Origin: Pseudomonas oligotrophica
Lineage (GTDB): Bacteria > Pseudomonadota > Gammaproteobacteria > Pseudomonadales > Pseudomonadaceae
Direction: 5' to 3'
NCBI RefSeq assembly: GCF_021726475.1
Contig: NZ_JAKJRU010000007.1
Span: 62,001 to 126,000 of the forward strand
DNA length: 64,000 nucleotides
Part shown: positions 52,541 to 60,242 of the stretch, piece after piece
Layout of the letters: every line of letters begins with the position of its first letter
Position numbering within the stretch: the first letter of the stretch is position 1
Program-made: the position numbers and the translations under genes
The notes under the pieces: generated by a model
Seen by the model: the letters and a program-made list of their open reading frames with translations, nothing else
Databases searched by the model: none
What the model was told of the DNA's origin: nothing

Positions 52541-54688
52541 ATGACGGCTTCGCGACTGCTGCTGCTTGGCATCCTGGCCGCCGCGGTGGCGGCGTTCTTC
52601 ATCCTCGATCTCGGCCAGTACCTCACCCTCGAGTCGATCAAGGCCAACAGCGGTGCCCTGCATGCGAAGGTGCAGGCCTACCCCTGGTGGAGCCGCAGCC
52701 TGTTCTTCATCGTCTATGCGCTGCTGACCGCGCTGTCGTTCCCCGGGACCGTCGTGCTGACGCTGCTGGCGGGCGCACTGTTCGGCCTGCTGGAGGGCAC
52801 GCTGCTGGTCTCGCTGGCGTCGAACTTCGGCGCCGTGGCGGCGATGCTGATCAGCCGCTTCCTGCTGCGCGACTGGATACAGCGGCGCTTCGGCAAGCAG
52901 ATCGCCGGCATCAACCGGGGCCTGGCGCGCGACGGGGCCTTCTACCTGGTTTCGCTGCGGCTGATCCCGATCGTGCCCTTCGTGCTGCTGAACCCGGCGC
53001 TGGGGCTGACGCGGGTCGGGCTCTGGACGTTCTGGTGGACGACCCAGCTGGGCATGCTGCCGGGCCATGCGATCTACGTGAATGCCGGCCGCCAGCTGGT
53101 CCGGATCGACTCGCTGTCGGGCATCCTCTCGCCGGGGATGATCACCACGCTGGTGCTGCTGGCGGTGTTCCCGCTGGTGGCGACGCGCCTGCTGACCTCC
53201 TACAAGGCGCGGCTGGCCTACCGCGGCTGGCGCCGGCCGAAGCATTTCGAGCGCAACCTGGTGGTCGTCGGCGGTGGCACCGGCGGGCTGGCCACGGCGC
53301 GCATCGCCGCCTCGCTGCGCGCCCGGGTCAGCCTGCTCGAGCGCGAACGCCTGGGCGGCGTGGCCATGCACGAAGGCGGCGTGCCGGCCCGGGCGCTGCG
53401 CCGCCAGGCGAATCGGCTGCATGGCCTGCGGAGCGATCCACGCGTCGCCAGCAGCCTGGATGTCGCGGGCGGTTTCAGCCAGGCCATGGACGACATGCAG
53501 CGCCTGACCCGGGCCGCGATGAAAAGCGCGTCCACCGAGCACTACGCGCGCCTGGGCGTGGAAGTGATCATGGCCGAAGGGCGCCTCAGCTCGCCGTGGA
53601 CGGTCGAGGCGGGTGGGCGCAGCCTGAGCAGCCGGGCCATCGTCATCGCCACCGGCAGCCGGCCCTGCGTGCCGCCGATTGCCGGGCTCGAGGCCATCGA
53701 GCCGCTGACCTGCGACAACCTCTGGGACCTGCGCGAGCCGCCCGGACGCCTGCTGGTGCTCGGCGGCGGGGCCGGTGCCTGCGAGTTCGCCCAGAGCTTC
53801 CAGCGCCTGGGCTGCCAGGTGACCCTGGTCAGCGAGCGCGAGACCCTCCTCGAGCAGGAGGACCCCGAGGCAGCCGGGGTCGTACTGGCCGCGTTGCGTG
53901 CCGATGGCGTCGAGCTGCAGATGGGCCTGGCGCCGCTGCGCGTGGAGGTCGACGGTGACGAGTGCCTGCTGGTCTGCCGGCGTGGCGAGGAGGGCGAGCA
54001 GGCGCTGCCCTTCGATCGCCTGCTGCTGGCGCTGGGGCAGCACGCCGACATCCGCGGCCTGGGGCTGGACGAGCTGGGCTTGCGCTGCGGCGAGGATGGC
54101 AGCCTGGAGGTGGATGAATACCTGACCACGCGCTTTCCCAACATCTATGCGGTGGGCAGCGTCGCCGGGCCCTACGGTGCCCCGCACGTGGCCGAGCACC
54201 AGGCCTGGTATGCGGCGGTCAACGCGCTGTTCGGCGACTTCAAGCGCTTCGCGGTCAGCGAGCGAGTCATCCCGCGAGCCGTCTTCACCACGCCGGAGGT
54301 CGCCAGCGTCGGCCTCGGCGAGCCCGAGGCGCGTGCGCAGGGCACCGAGTTCGACGTGACCCGGGTGCCGCTCGGTGCGCTGTCCGGGGCGATTGCCGAG
54401 GAGGCGGGCGAAGGCTTCATCAAGGTGCTCACCGAGCGTGGCAAGGACCGCATCGTCGGCGTCAGCATCGTCGGCGAACAGGCCAGCGAGACCCTGGCCG
54501 GCTTTGTCGTGGCGATGAAGCACAAGATCGGCATGAACCGGCTGGCCGACACCGTGCACCTGGGCGCCACCCTGGGCGATGCCAGCCGCCTGCTGGCCGA
54601 GACCTGGCAGCGCCAGCACAGGCCGCTGCGCCTGCTGCGCTGGGCCGAGCGCCTGAACCGCTGGCGGCTGGGGCGCGCCGAGCAGTGA
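52541..54688 (+). CDS. TVP38 membrane domain fused to a cysteine-less flavoprotein
   Basis: 715-aa fusion. Residues 1-225 form a TVP38/TMEM64 (DedA-like) membrane domain with about six helices, including FPGTVVLTLLAGALFGLLEG. Residues 238-715 form a pyridine-nucleotide-disulfide-oxidoreductase-like flavoprotein: FAD motif VVVGGGTGGLATARIAASLR, NAD motif VLGGGAGACEFAQSFQR, second FAD motif PNIYAVGSVAG. The usual GGxCLNxGCxPSK motif is replaced by GGVAMHEGGVPAR (272-284), so both redox Cys are absent (Ala275, Gly280). The C-terminal His-Glu motif is also changed (VHLGATLGDAS). It resembles mercuric-reductase-like proteins but cannot use their mechanism. Confidence 0.88.
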   Translation: MTASRLLLLGILAAAVAAFFILDLGQYLTLESIKANSGALHAKVQAYPWWSRSLFFIVYALLTALSFPGTVVLTLLAGALFGLLEGTLLVSLASNFGAVAAMLISRFLLRDWIQRRFGKQIAGINRGLARDGAFYLVSLRLIPIVPFVLLNPALGLTRVGLWTFWWTTQLGMLPGHAIYVNAGRQLVRIDSLSGILSPGMITTLVLLAVFPLVATRLLTSYKARLAYRGWRRPKHFERNLVVVGGGTGGLATARIAASLRARVSLLERERLGGVAMHEGGVPARALRRQANRLHGLRSDPRVASSLDVAGGFSQAMDDMQRLTRAAMKSASTEHYARLGVEVIMAEGRLSSPWTVEAGGRSLSSRAIVIATGSRPCVPPIAGLEAIEPLTCDNLWDLREPPGRLLVLGGGAGACEFAQSFQRLGCQVTLVSERETLLEQEDPEAAGVVLAALRADGVELQMGLAPLRVEVDGDECLLVCRRGEEGEQALPFDRLLLALGQHADIRGLGLDELGLRCGEDGSLEVDEYLTTRFPNIYAVGSVAGPYGAPHVAEHQAWYAAVNALFGDFKRFAVSERVIPRAVFTTPEVASVGLGEPEARAQGTEFDVTRVPLGALSGAIAEEAGEGFIKVLTERGKDRIVGVSIVGEQASETLAGFVVAMKHKIGMNRLADTVHLGATLGDASRLLAETWQRQHRPLRLLRWAERLNRWRLGRAEQ

Positions 54689-54703
54689 GGCACGGTGGCG
54701 AGA

Positions 54704-56443
54704 TCAGGCGCTGCAGGCCGGTGCCGGTTCCGCATGTGGCACCCCGACGCCGGCGACATGGCGCCCGGCGATGTAGCCGAAGGTCATCGCCGGGCCGAGG
54801 TTGATCCCGCCTGACGGGTAGTGGCCGCCCATCACGCTGGCCATGTCGGTGCCTGCCGCATAGAGGCCGGCGATCGGCGCGTCGTGGGCATCGAGCACCT
54901 GGGCCTGGCCGTTGGTGCGCAGGCCGGCGAAGGTGCCGAAGCATCCGGGCTCGACCTTCACGGCGTAGAACGGCCCCTGTTCGATGGGCGCGACGCAGGG
55001 GTTCGGCCCTTCGTGCCAGGCCGCGCCCATCTTGCGGTTGTAGGGCGTCGAGCCGCGGCCGAAGGCCGGATCCTCGCCGTGGCGGGCATGGCGGTTGTAG
55101 TTGGCGACGGTGGCGGCCAGGCCGGCCGGGTCGATGCCGCAAGCCTGGGCCAGTGCTTCCAGGGTTCGTCCACGCTTGAGGTAGCCCGAACGCAGCACCG
55201 GGCCCAGCGGCACCGGGAACGGCCGGGCGAAGCCGAGGCCGTAGCGGCGCTGGCAGCGGTGGTCGCAGATCAGCCAGGAGGCCACCGGCTGGCCCTCGGG
55301 CACGGCCTTGAGCATGGCCTCGACGTAGTCGTAGTAGCCATCGGCCTCGTTGCAGAAGCGCTCGCCGCTGGCCAGCACGCCGATCACCCCCGGCTTGGCG
55401 CGGTCGATGATGTGTGGGAAGTGCCCGGTCACGCCTTTGCCCATCGGCAAGCGCGAGACCGGTGCCCAGGCGACCGGTGAGGCGAGGTCGGTCTCGAGCA
55501 CGCCCCCGGCCGATTCGCCGAGCGAGATGCCGTCGCCGTTGCAGGCCGTGGGGGGCAGGGCCAGGTGCTCGTGGCCGGTCGGTGTGCGCGGGAACAGCGC
55601 CCGGCGCCTCTGGATATCGTGGGCAAAGCCGCCGGCAGCGAGGATCACCGCGCCGGCGCGTACCTGCAGTTCGCCCCCGGCCCGGTCGAGTACCGCGCCC
55701 TGCACGCGCCCGCCCTCGATCAGCAGGCGGCGTGCCGGCGACGATTCCAGCAGCTGCACGCCGAGGTCCTCGGCCGACTTGGCCAGCCGCGCCACCAGTG
55801 CCGCGCCGTTGACCAGTTGCAGGGCGCGACCATGGCGGGCCAGGTCGTACAGATGGCGGCCAAAGCGGCGCGCCACGTGCAGCGCGGATCGCGGCGAGCG
55901 GGTCATGGTGAGGAAGGCGGTCAGATCGGCGCCGGCCATGATCGGCATGCCGAGGAATGCGGTTTCCGCCATGGTTCGCCGCAGGCGGTGGATCAGCGGG
56001 CCGAGTTCACGGCCGTCGTAGGGTGCGGCGATCACCTGGTGGCCCTGGCTGCCGGCGCCGGGAGTGTCGCCGTGGATGTCGGGAATGCCGTTGCCGTCGA
56101 CGAACTGCAGGCAGGTGTGCTGCTCGAAGAACGCCACCATCGGCCCGCAGTGATCGAGGAAGGCGTCGATACGCGCCGCGTCATAGCGCGTGCCCAGTTC
56201 GTGCTTGAGATAGGTGCGCGGCTGCTGCGGGTCTTCGTGGATGCCGGCGCGGCGCGCCAGTGGATTGCCTGGCACCCACATCCAGCCACCGGACCAGGCC
56301 GTGGCGCCGCCGAACACCGGCTCCTTTTCCGCCACGACCACCTGCTTGCCATGCCAGGCGGCGGTGACCGCGGCCGCCAGACCGGCCGCACCGGAGCCGA
56401 TCACAAGGACATCGCATTCAAGGGGGCTGGGGCTGGCGGTCAT
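54704..56443 (-). CDS. FAD-dependent dehydrogenase (3-ketosteroid dehydrogenase-like)
   Basis: 579-aa flavoprotein of the fumarate reductase / KstD superfamily. The FAD motif is [35 protein letters not shown] follows and is typical of 3-oxosteroid 1-dehydrogenases. The C-terminal TFGYIAGRHVAG and GGHYPSGGINLGPA close the FAD site. It probably oxidises a steroid- or ketone-like substrate in the cytoplasm; the exact substrate is not assigned. The Met at 56443 matches the family start. An A-rich stretch overlaps its ribosome-binding region. Confidence 0.83.
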   Translation of the reverse strand: MTASPSPLECDVLVIGSGAAGLAAAVTAAWHGKQVVVAEKEPVFGGATAWSGGWMWVPGNPLARRAGIHEDPQQPRTYLKHELGTRYDAARIDAFLDHCGPMVAFFEQHTCLQFVDGNGIPDIHGDTPGAGSQGHQVIAAPYDGRELGPLIHRLRRTMAETAFLGMPIMAGADLTAFLTMTRSPRSALHVARRFGRHLYDLARHGRALQLVNGAALVARLAKSAEDLGVQLLESSPARRLLIEGGRVQGAVLDRAGGELQVRAGAVILAAGGFAHDIQRRRALFPRTPTGHEHLALPPTACNGDGISLGESAGGVLETDLASPVAWAPVSRLPMGKGVTGHFPHIIDRAKPGVIGVLASGERFCNEADGYYDYVEAMLKAVPEGQPVASWLICDHRCQRRYGLGFARPFPVPLGPVLRSGYLKRGRTLEALAQACGIDPAGLAATVANYNRHARHGEDPAFGRGSTPYNRKMGAAWHEGPNPCVAPIEQGPFYAVKVEPGCFGTFAGLRTNGQAQVLDAHDAPIAGLYAAGTDMASVMGGHYPSGGINLGPAMTFGYIAGRHVAGVGVPHAEPAPACSA

Positions 56444-56454
56444 GGCTGGGGTCC

Positions 56455-56465
56455 TTTTTGTTTTT
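56455..56465 (-). promoter_or_regulatory. A-rich Hfq/Crc-type motif before the FAD dehydrogenase gene
   Basis: Minus strand AAAAACAAAAA, directly followed by GGA, 12-22 nt before the ATG at 56443. It contains AAAAACAA, which fits AAnAAnAA, and sits on the ribosome-binding site, the usual position of catabolite-repression motifs in pseudomonads. Confidence 0.45.
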
Positions 56466-56603
56466 CTGGAATTAAGTTCCAAATATACCCAGACGATGCC
56501 TTGCGGCCAAGCGTGCGATCGGCAGGATTTGCGCGCGGGGCTGGCTGTGGGAGGGCCGGTGGAAAGAATCTGGCGGTCGTTTTCGACGCTGCGTGTGGGT
56601 TCC

Positions 56604-56655
56604 GTAGGGTGGACAGCGGCGCGTACACGCGTCGTCGTCGGATCGACCCATCTAC
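56604..56655. repeat. GTAGGGTGGA-type imperfect palindromic repeat
   Basis: Starts GTAGGGTGGACAGCGGCG and ends with the near-complementary CGGATCGACCCATCTAC. It resembles the dispersed GTAGGGTGGA...CTAC intergenic repeats known from Pseudomonas and related genomes. Only one copy was noticed in the window, so the assignment is from memory of the sequence style. Confidence 0.45.
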
Positions 56656-56936
56656 AGGCCCACGCAGAAGGGCAAGGCTAAGCGCCCGCCTGCCGGCACG
56701 CTTCTGGGAAATCCTTTGAGCGAGGTAGCGGTCTGTCCATGAGCGCTGCGCGGACCGTGCCGCGCTCGGGCGTGGCTGCGTTCGGGCGCTGCCGCCGGCC
56801 GGCCATCGGAAAGGAACTGATGGTCGATCACGGAACGAGACGAAGTGTTTGTGGTCAGATTCATCGCCCAGTTGCATCTGCTGACGGCTGGGTCGAATTC
56901 CGGGCCTGGGCCCGCGGAGAATCAAGGAGTATCTCG

Positions 56937-57119
56937 ATGAAAATCTGGACGAAAGTGGTGATGCTCGGGGCCGTGCTCGCCCTGGCAGGTTGCAGTTTCA
57001 GTGCCCCGGGTGTGCACGCACGTATCGGTGACGACGACGCGGTGCGGGTCGACCTGGGCGGTCATGGGCACGGCGGTGGCTTCTGCCCGCCCGGCCATCG
57101 CATGAAGGGTAGTTGCTGA
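56937..57119 (+). CDS. Mini-lipoprotein with CPPG-KG-C tail (first)
   Basis: 60-aa predicted lipoprotein. The signal peptide MKIWTKVVMLGAVLALAGC gives lipid Cys19. The mature 42 residues contain an acidic segment (IGDDDAVRVDLGG), a His/Gly run and the tail CPPGHRMKGSC. AAGGAG at 56924-56929 supports the start. The gene after it encodes a paralogue with the same tail and overlaps by one base. No named family; outer-membrane or periplasmic location inferred. Confidence 0.72.
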   Translation: MKIWTKVVMLGAVLALAGCSFSAPGVHARIGDDDAVRVDLGGHGHGGGFCPPGHRMKGSC

Positions 57120-57268
57120 TGACTGCCCGGATCGTGGTACTCGTTCTCGCAGCGCTGTTGATGTCTGGTTGTAGCCTGCGCCTGCCGGGGATCGGCATCG
57201 ACATCGGCGACGTGGGCGGCGGCCCACCGCATTGCCCGCCCGGGCAGGCGAAGAAAGGCAACTGCTGA
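57119..57268 (+). CDS. Mini-lipoprotein with CPPG-KG-C tail (second)
   Basis: 49-aa product whose ATG shares its first base with the stop of the preceding gene (TGATG). The signal MTARIVVLVLAALLMSGC gives lipid Cys18. The mature part reads LRLPGIGIDIGDVGGG and ends CPPGQAKKGNC. The same arrangement (Ile-Gly-Asp segment, Gly run, Cys-Pro-Pro-Gly ... Lys-Gly-x-Cys) as in the first protein shows duplication. It is too short for most gene finders. Confidence 0.68.
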   Translation: MTARIVVLVLAALLMSGCSLRLPGIGIDIGDVGGGPPHCPPGQAKKGNC

Positions 57269-57349
57269 CGCCTGCGTGGCGCGTCCGCTGCCGCCACGCC
57301 CGTACCAGCAAGGTCGCCTCGCCGGCGGCCTTGCGTCCAGGAGGCACGC

Positions 57350-57769
57350 ATGTCCCGACTCCCGATACTTCTCGTTGCGCTGAGCCTGCTCGGTGGCTGC
57401 ACGGTCTACGGCCACGGCGACCATGACTACCACCGGCCCTATTACTACGGAGGCTACGAGGGACACCGTCATTCGAGCTACCCGACGCGCTACTACTATT
57501 ACGACCGCCCGGACTACCGCCGCCCCGCGCCAGTGGTGCGCTATTACGACGATCACCACGATCGCCGCTACCAGGACCGCCACGAGCAGCGCTACGAAGG
57601 CGACGACAAGCGCCACTACGACAACCGCCAGACGCAGCCGCCCAGGCAGTACAGCCGCGGCCCCGAGCACAAGGCGCAAGGTCACTCGGAACGCCAGCGC
57701 GCCCTGCACAAGGCGCGACCCCAGGGCAAGAGCCCCGACTACCAGCGCGGCTGGCAACGCCCCTACTGA
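57350..57769 (+). CDS. His/Tyr/Arg-rich lipoprotein
   Basis: 139-aa predicted lipoprotein with signal MSRLPILLVALSLLGGC (lipid Cys17). The mature part has very biased composition: Tyr and His runs such as RPYYYGGYEGHRHSSY and RYYYYDRPDYRR, then an Arg/Gln/His region and a basic tail. It is probably intrinsically disordered and might bind metal or cell-surface polymers; this is inference. GGAGGCAC precedes the ATG. It follows the two mini-lipoproteins by 81 bp on the same strand. Confidence 0.7.
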   Translation: MSRLPILLVALSLLGGCTVYGHGDHDYHRPYYYGGYEGHRHSSYPTRYYYYDRPDYRRPAPVVRYYDDHHDRRYQDRHEQRYEGDDKRHYDNRQTQPPRQYSRGPEHKAQGHSERQRALHKARPQGKSPDYQRGWQRPY

Positions 57770-57781
57770 GTTCAACCGACG

Positions 57782-57806
57782 ACGCCCGGCACCCGCCGGG
57801 CGTTTT
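57782..57806 (+). terminator. Intrinsic terminator after the lipoprotein trio
   Basis: Perfect 9-bp stem ACGCCCGGC / GCCGGGCGT with loop ACCC, followed by TTTCGTT, 12 bp after the stop of the His/Tyr-rich lipoprotein. Confidence 0.88.
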
Positions 57807-57871
57807 CGTTGGCGCCCCGAGGGCGGTGCAGCCGCTACAATCCGGGCAGCCATTGCCTGCCGGGGATCGGG

Positions 57872-58783
57872 GTGAACATCGACAACCGCATCAAGTACCG
57901 CCATCTGCTCTGCTTCCTCGAGATCGCCCGCCAGGGCAGCCTGGCGCGTGCCGCCGAGGGCCTGGCGGTGAGCCAGCCGGCGGTCTCCAAGACGCTCAAG
58001 GAGCTGGAGGACCTGCTCGGCACCGTGCTTTTCGAGCGCAGCAAGAGCGGCGCCAGCCTGACCGCCGCCGGCAGTGCCTTCCTGCGCTACGCCGGGCCCA
58101 GCGTGCAGGCGCTGCGCGAGGGTGTGCGCAGCCTGCGCGCCGGCGAGCACGAGGCCGGTATGGTGCGCCTGGGTGCGTTGTCCACGGTGGAAAGCTCGCT
58201 GCTGCCCGAGGTGGTGCGGCGCCTGCATGCGCAGCACGCCGCGCTGGTGGTGAGCGTGGCGACCGGCCCGGGCGCCTACCTGCTGGGCCAGCTGCGCGCC
58301 GGCGAGCTGGACCTGGTGGTCGGTCGCATGACCGACAGCCCGGAGATCGGCGGGCTGAGTTTCGAGCACCTGTACAGCGAGTCCATGACGCTGGTGGTGC
58401 ACCCAGGCCATCCATTACTGGAAGAAGGGGCGCGTGAGCGCCTCGGCGAGTTCCCGCTGGTGCTGCCGCTGGCCGGCACGACCATTCGCCGGCATGTCGA
58501 CAGCCTGTTCATCCAGTTGGGCATCAACCCGCCGCAACGGCGCCTGGAAACGCTTTCCATCGCCCTTAGCCGGCATTACGTGCTGTCCAGCGAGGCTGTC
58601 TGGGTGGCGCCACTGGACGCGGTGCGCCAGGATCTTGCCAGCGGTGCGCTGGCCGAACTGGACCTCGGCATCCAGGAGCCCGGTGGCTCGGTCGGTATCT
58701 GCAGCAACCCGTCGCTGGCGCCGACCCTGGGCATGCAGTGGTGCTGCGAGGCGCTGCGCGAGGTGGCGGCTGGCTATCGCTGA
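57872..58783 (+). CDS. pcaQ: LysR-type activator PcaQ
   Basis: 303-aa LysR-type regulator of the protocatechuate pathway. The N-terminal winged helix-turn-helix ([20 protein letters not shown], then [19 protein letters not shown]) precedes a periplasmic-binding-fold effector domain. The effector in other bacteria is beta-carboxy-cis,cis-muconate. It begins at GTG (57872) after GGGGATCGGG, giving [20 protein letters not shown], the PcaQ start. It lies directly upstream of pcaHG in the same direction, and a PcaQ-type site overlaps its 3' end spacer. Confidence 0.92.
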   Translation: MNIDNRIKYRHLLCFLEIARQGSLARAAEGLAVSQPAVSKTLKELEDLLGTVLFERSKSGASLTAAGSAFLRYAGPSVQALREGVRSLRAGEHEAGMVRLGALSTVESSLLPEVVRRLHAQHAALVVSVATGPGAYLLGQLRAGELDLVVGRMTDSPEIGGLSFEHLYSESMTLVVHPGHPLLEEGARERLGEFPLVLPLAGTTIRRHVDSLFIQLGINPPQRRLETLSIALSRHYVLSSEAVWVAPLDAVRQDLASGALAELDLGIQEPGGSVGICSNPSLAPTLGMQWCCEALREVAAGYR

Positions 58784-58784
58784 G

Positions 58785-58804
58785 CCATAACCGCTGGGTT
58801 ATGG
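58785..58804. promoter_or_regulatory. PcaQ operator upstream of pcaH
   Basis: Perfect palindrome CCATAACC-GCTG-GGTTATGG. Its core ATAACC-N4-GGTTA matches the PcaQ-binding sequence described in Sinorhizobium (ATAACC-N4-GGTTAA). It lies just after the pcaQ stop and about 100 bp upstream of the pcaH start, the place expected for an activator site. Confidence 0.85.
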
Positions 58805-58902
58805 ATGGCGCTGCTCTTTTCAGTTTTTCACTGCGGCAGGCTGACGCACACTGCGACCTGCCTGCGTTGCACGCGCTCATCCAAATTTACAAGGAGCCTG
58901 CC

Positions 58903-59622
58903 ATGTCCGACCTGGACACCAGCCTGTTCGTCGCCCGGGACCGCAACTGGCACCCCAAAGCCCTGACCCCCGACTACAAGACCTCGCTCGCCCGCTCGCC
59001 GCGCCAGGCGCTGATCAGCATCCCGGCATCGATCTGCGAGACCACCGGCCCGGACTTCTCGCATCTGAAGTTCGGCGAGCACGACAACGACCTGCTGCTG
59101 AACTTCAACCACGGCGGCCTGCCGATCGGCGAGCGGATCATCGTTTCCGGGCGCGTCATGGACCAGTACGGCAAGCCGATCCCGAACACCCTGATGGAAA
59201 TGTGGCAGGCCAACGCCGGCGGCCGCTACCGGCACAAGAACGACCGCTACGTGGCGCCGCTGGACCCGAACTTCGGCGGCGTCGGCCGCGCCCTGACCGA
59301 CAGCCAGGGTAACTACATCTTCCGCACCATCAAGCCCGGGCCCTACCCGTGGCGCAACGGGCCGAACGACTGGCGGCCGTCGCACATCCATTTCTCCATC
59401 AGCGGCCCGTCGATCGCCACGCGGCTGATCACCCAGCTGTACTTCGAGGGCGATCCGCTGGTCCCGCTGTGCCCGATCGTCAAGACCCTCGCCAACCCCG
59501 AAGCGGTCCAGACGCTGATCGCCAGGCTGGACATGGGCAATGCCAACCCGATGGACTGCCTGGCCTATCGCTTCGACATCGTGCTGCGCGGCCAGCGCAA
59601 GACCCACTTCGAAAACCGCTGA
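58903..59622 (+). CDS. pcaH: Protocatechuate 3,4-dioxygenase beta subunit
   Basis: 239-aa catalytic subunit that binds the non-heme Fe(III) and cleaves protocatechuate between its hydroxyls (intradiol) to beta-carboxymuconate. The four iron ligands Tyr109, Tyr148, His161 and His163 are visible ([24 protein letters not shown]). The ATG at 58903 is preceded by AAGGAG at 58891. It is first in the operon pcaH-pcaG, under the PcaQ site. Confidence 0.97.
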   Translation: MSDLDTSLFVARDRNWHPKALTPDYKTSLARSPRQALISIPASICETTGPDFSHLKFGEHDNDLLLNFNHGGLPIGERIIVSGRVMDQYGKPIPNTLMEMWQANAGGRYRHKNDRYVAPLDPNFGGVGRALTDSQGNYIFRTIKPGPYPWRNGPNDWRPSHIHFSISGPSIATRLITQLYFEGDPLVPLCPIVKTLANPEAVQTLIARLDMGNANPMDCLAYRFDIVLRGQRKTHFENR

Positions 59623-59636
59623 GAAGGGAGACAGAC

Positions 59637-60242
59637 ATGCCCGTACAACTGCTGCCGGAAACCCCTTCGCAGACCGCCGGCCCCTACGTCCACATCGGCC
59701 TGGCGCTGGCCGCCGCCGGCAACCCGACCCGCGAGCAGGAAATCTGGAACCAGATGGCCCGGCCGGACGCCGCCGGCGAGCACATCATCCTGCTCGGCAA
59801 CGTCTACGACGGCAGTGGCCACCTGGTGCGCGACGCCTTCCTCGAGTTCTGGCAGGCCGACAGCCAGGGCCAGTACCAGACCCGCTTCGACGTGGAGCAG
59901 CCATTCAACAGCTTCGGCCGCACCGCGACCACCTTCGACGCCGGCGAGTGGACGCTCAGCACGATCAAGCCCGGGGTGGTGCACAACCGCGCCGGCGTGC
60001 CGATGGCGCCGCACATCAACGTGTCGCTGTTCGCCCGCGGGATCAACATCCACCTGCAGACGCGCCTCTACTTCGAGGACGAAGCCGAGGCCAACGCCGC
60101 CGATCCGGTGCTCAACCTGATCGAGTGGAGCCACCGCCGCGAAACGCTGATGGCGCGCCGCTGCGAGGTCGATGGCAAGCTGGCCTATCGCTTCGACATC
60201 CACCTGCAGGGCGAGGCGGAAACGGTGTTCTTTGACTTCTGA
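59637..60242 (+). CDS. pcaG: Protocatechuate 3,4-dioxygenase alpha subunit
   Basis: 201-aa structural subunit paired with PcaH in the (alpha-beta-Fe)n holoenzyme; it lacks the iron ligands but shapes the active site. It begins MPVQLLPETPSQTAGPYVHI and shows the intradiol fold, with LLGNVYDGSGHLVRDAFLEF and MAPHINVSLFARGINIHLQT. It follows pcaH by 14 bp. Its 3' end overlaps the start proposed for the downstream ATPase by 11 bases. Confidence 0.97.
   Translation: MPVQLLPETPSQTAGPYVHIGLALAAAGNPTREQEIWNQMARPDAAGEHIILLGNVYDGSGHLVRDAFLEFWQADSQGQYQTRFDVEQPFNSFGRTATTFDAGEWTLSTIKPGVVHNRAGVPMAPHINVSLFARGINIHLQTRLYFEDEAEANAADPVLNLIEWSHRRETLMARRCEVDGKLAYRFDIHLQGEAETVFFDF

Larger units (their letters stand above)
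56444..56936. other. Intergenic region between the flavoprotein and lipoprotein genes
   Basis: 493 bp without a supported gene. It includes the A-rich element at 56455-56465 in the leader of the flavoprotein gene, an imperfect palindromic repeat at 56604-56655 and the AAGGAG ribosome-binding site of the first mini-lipoprotein at 56924-56929. Open frames here are short and composition-driven. Confidence 0.5.
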
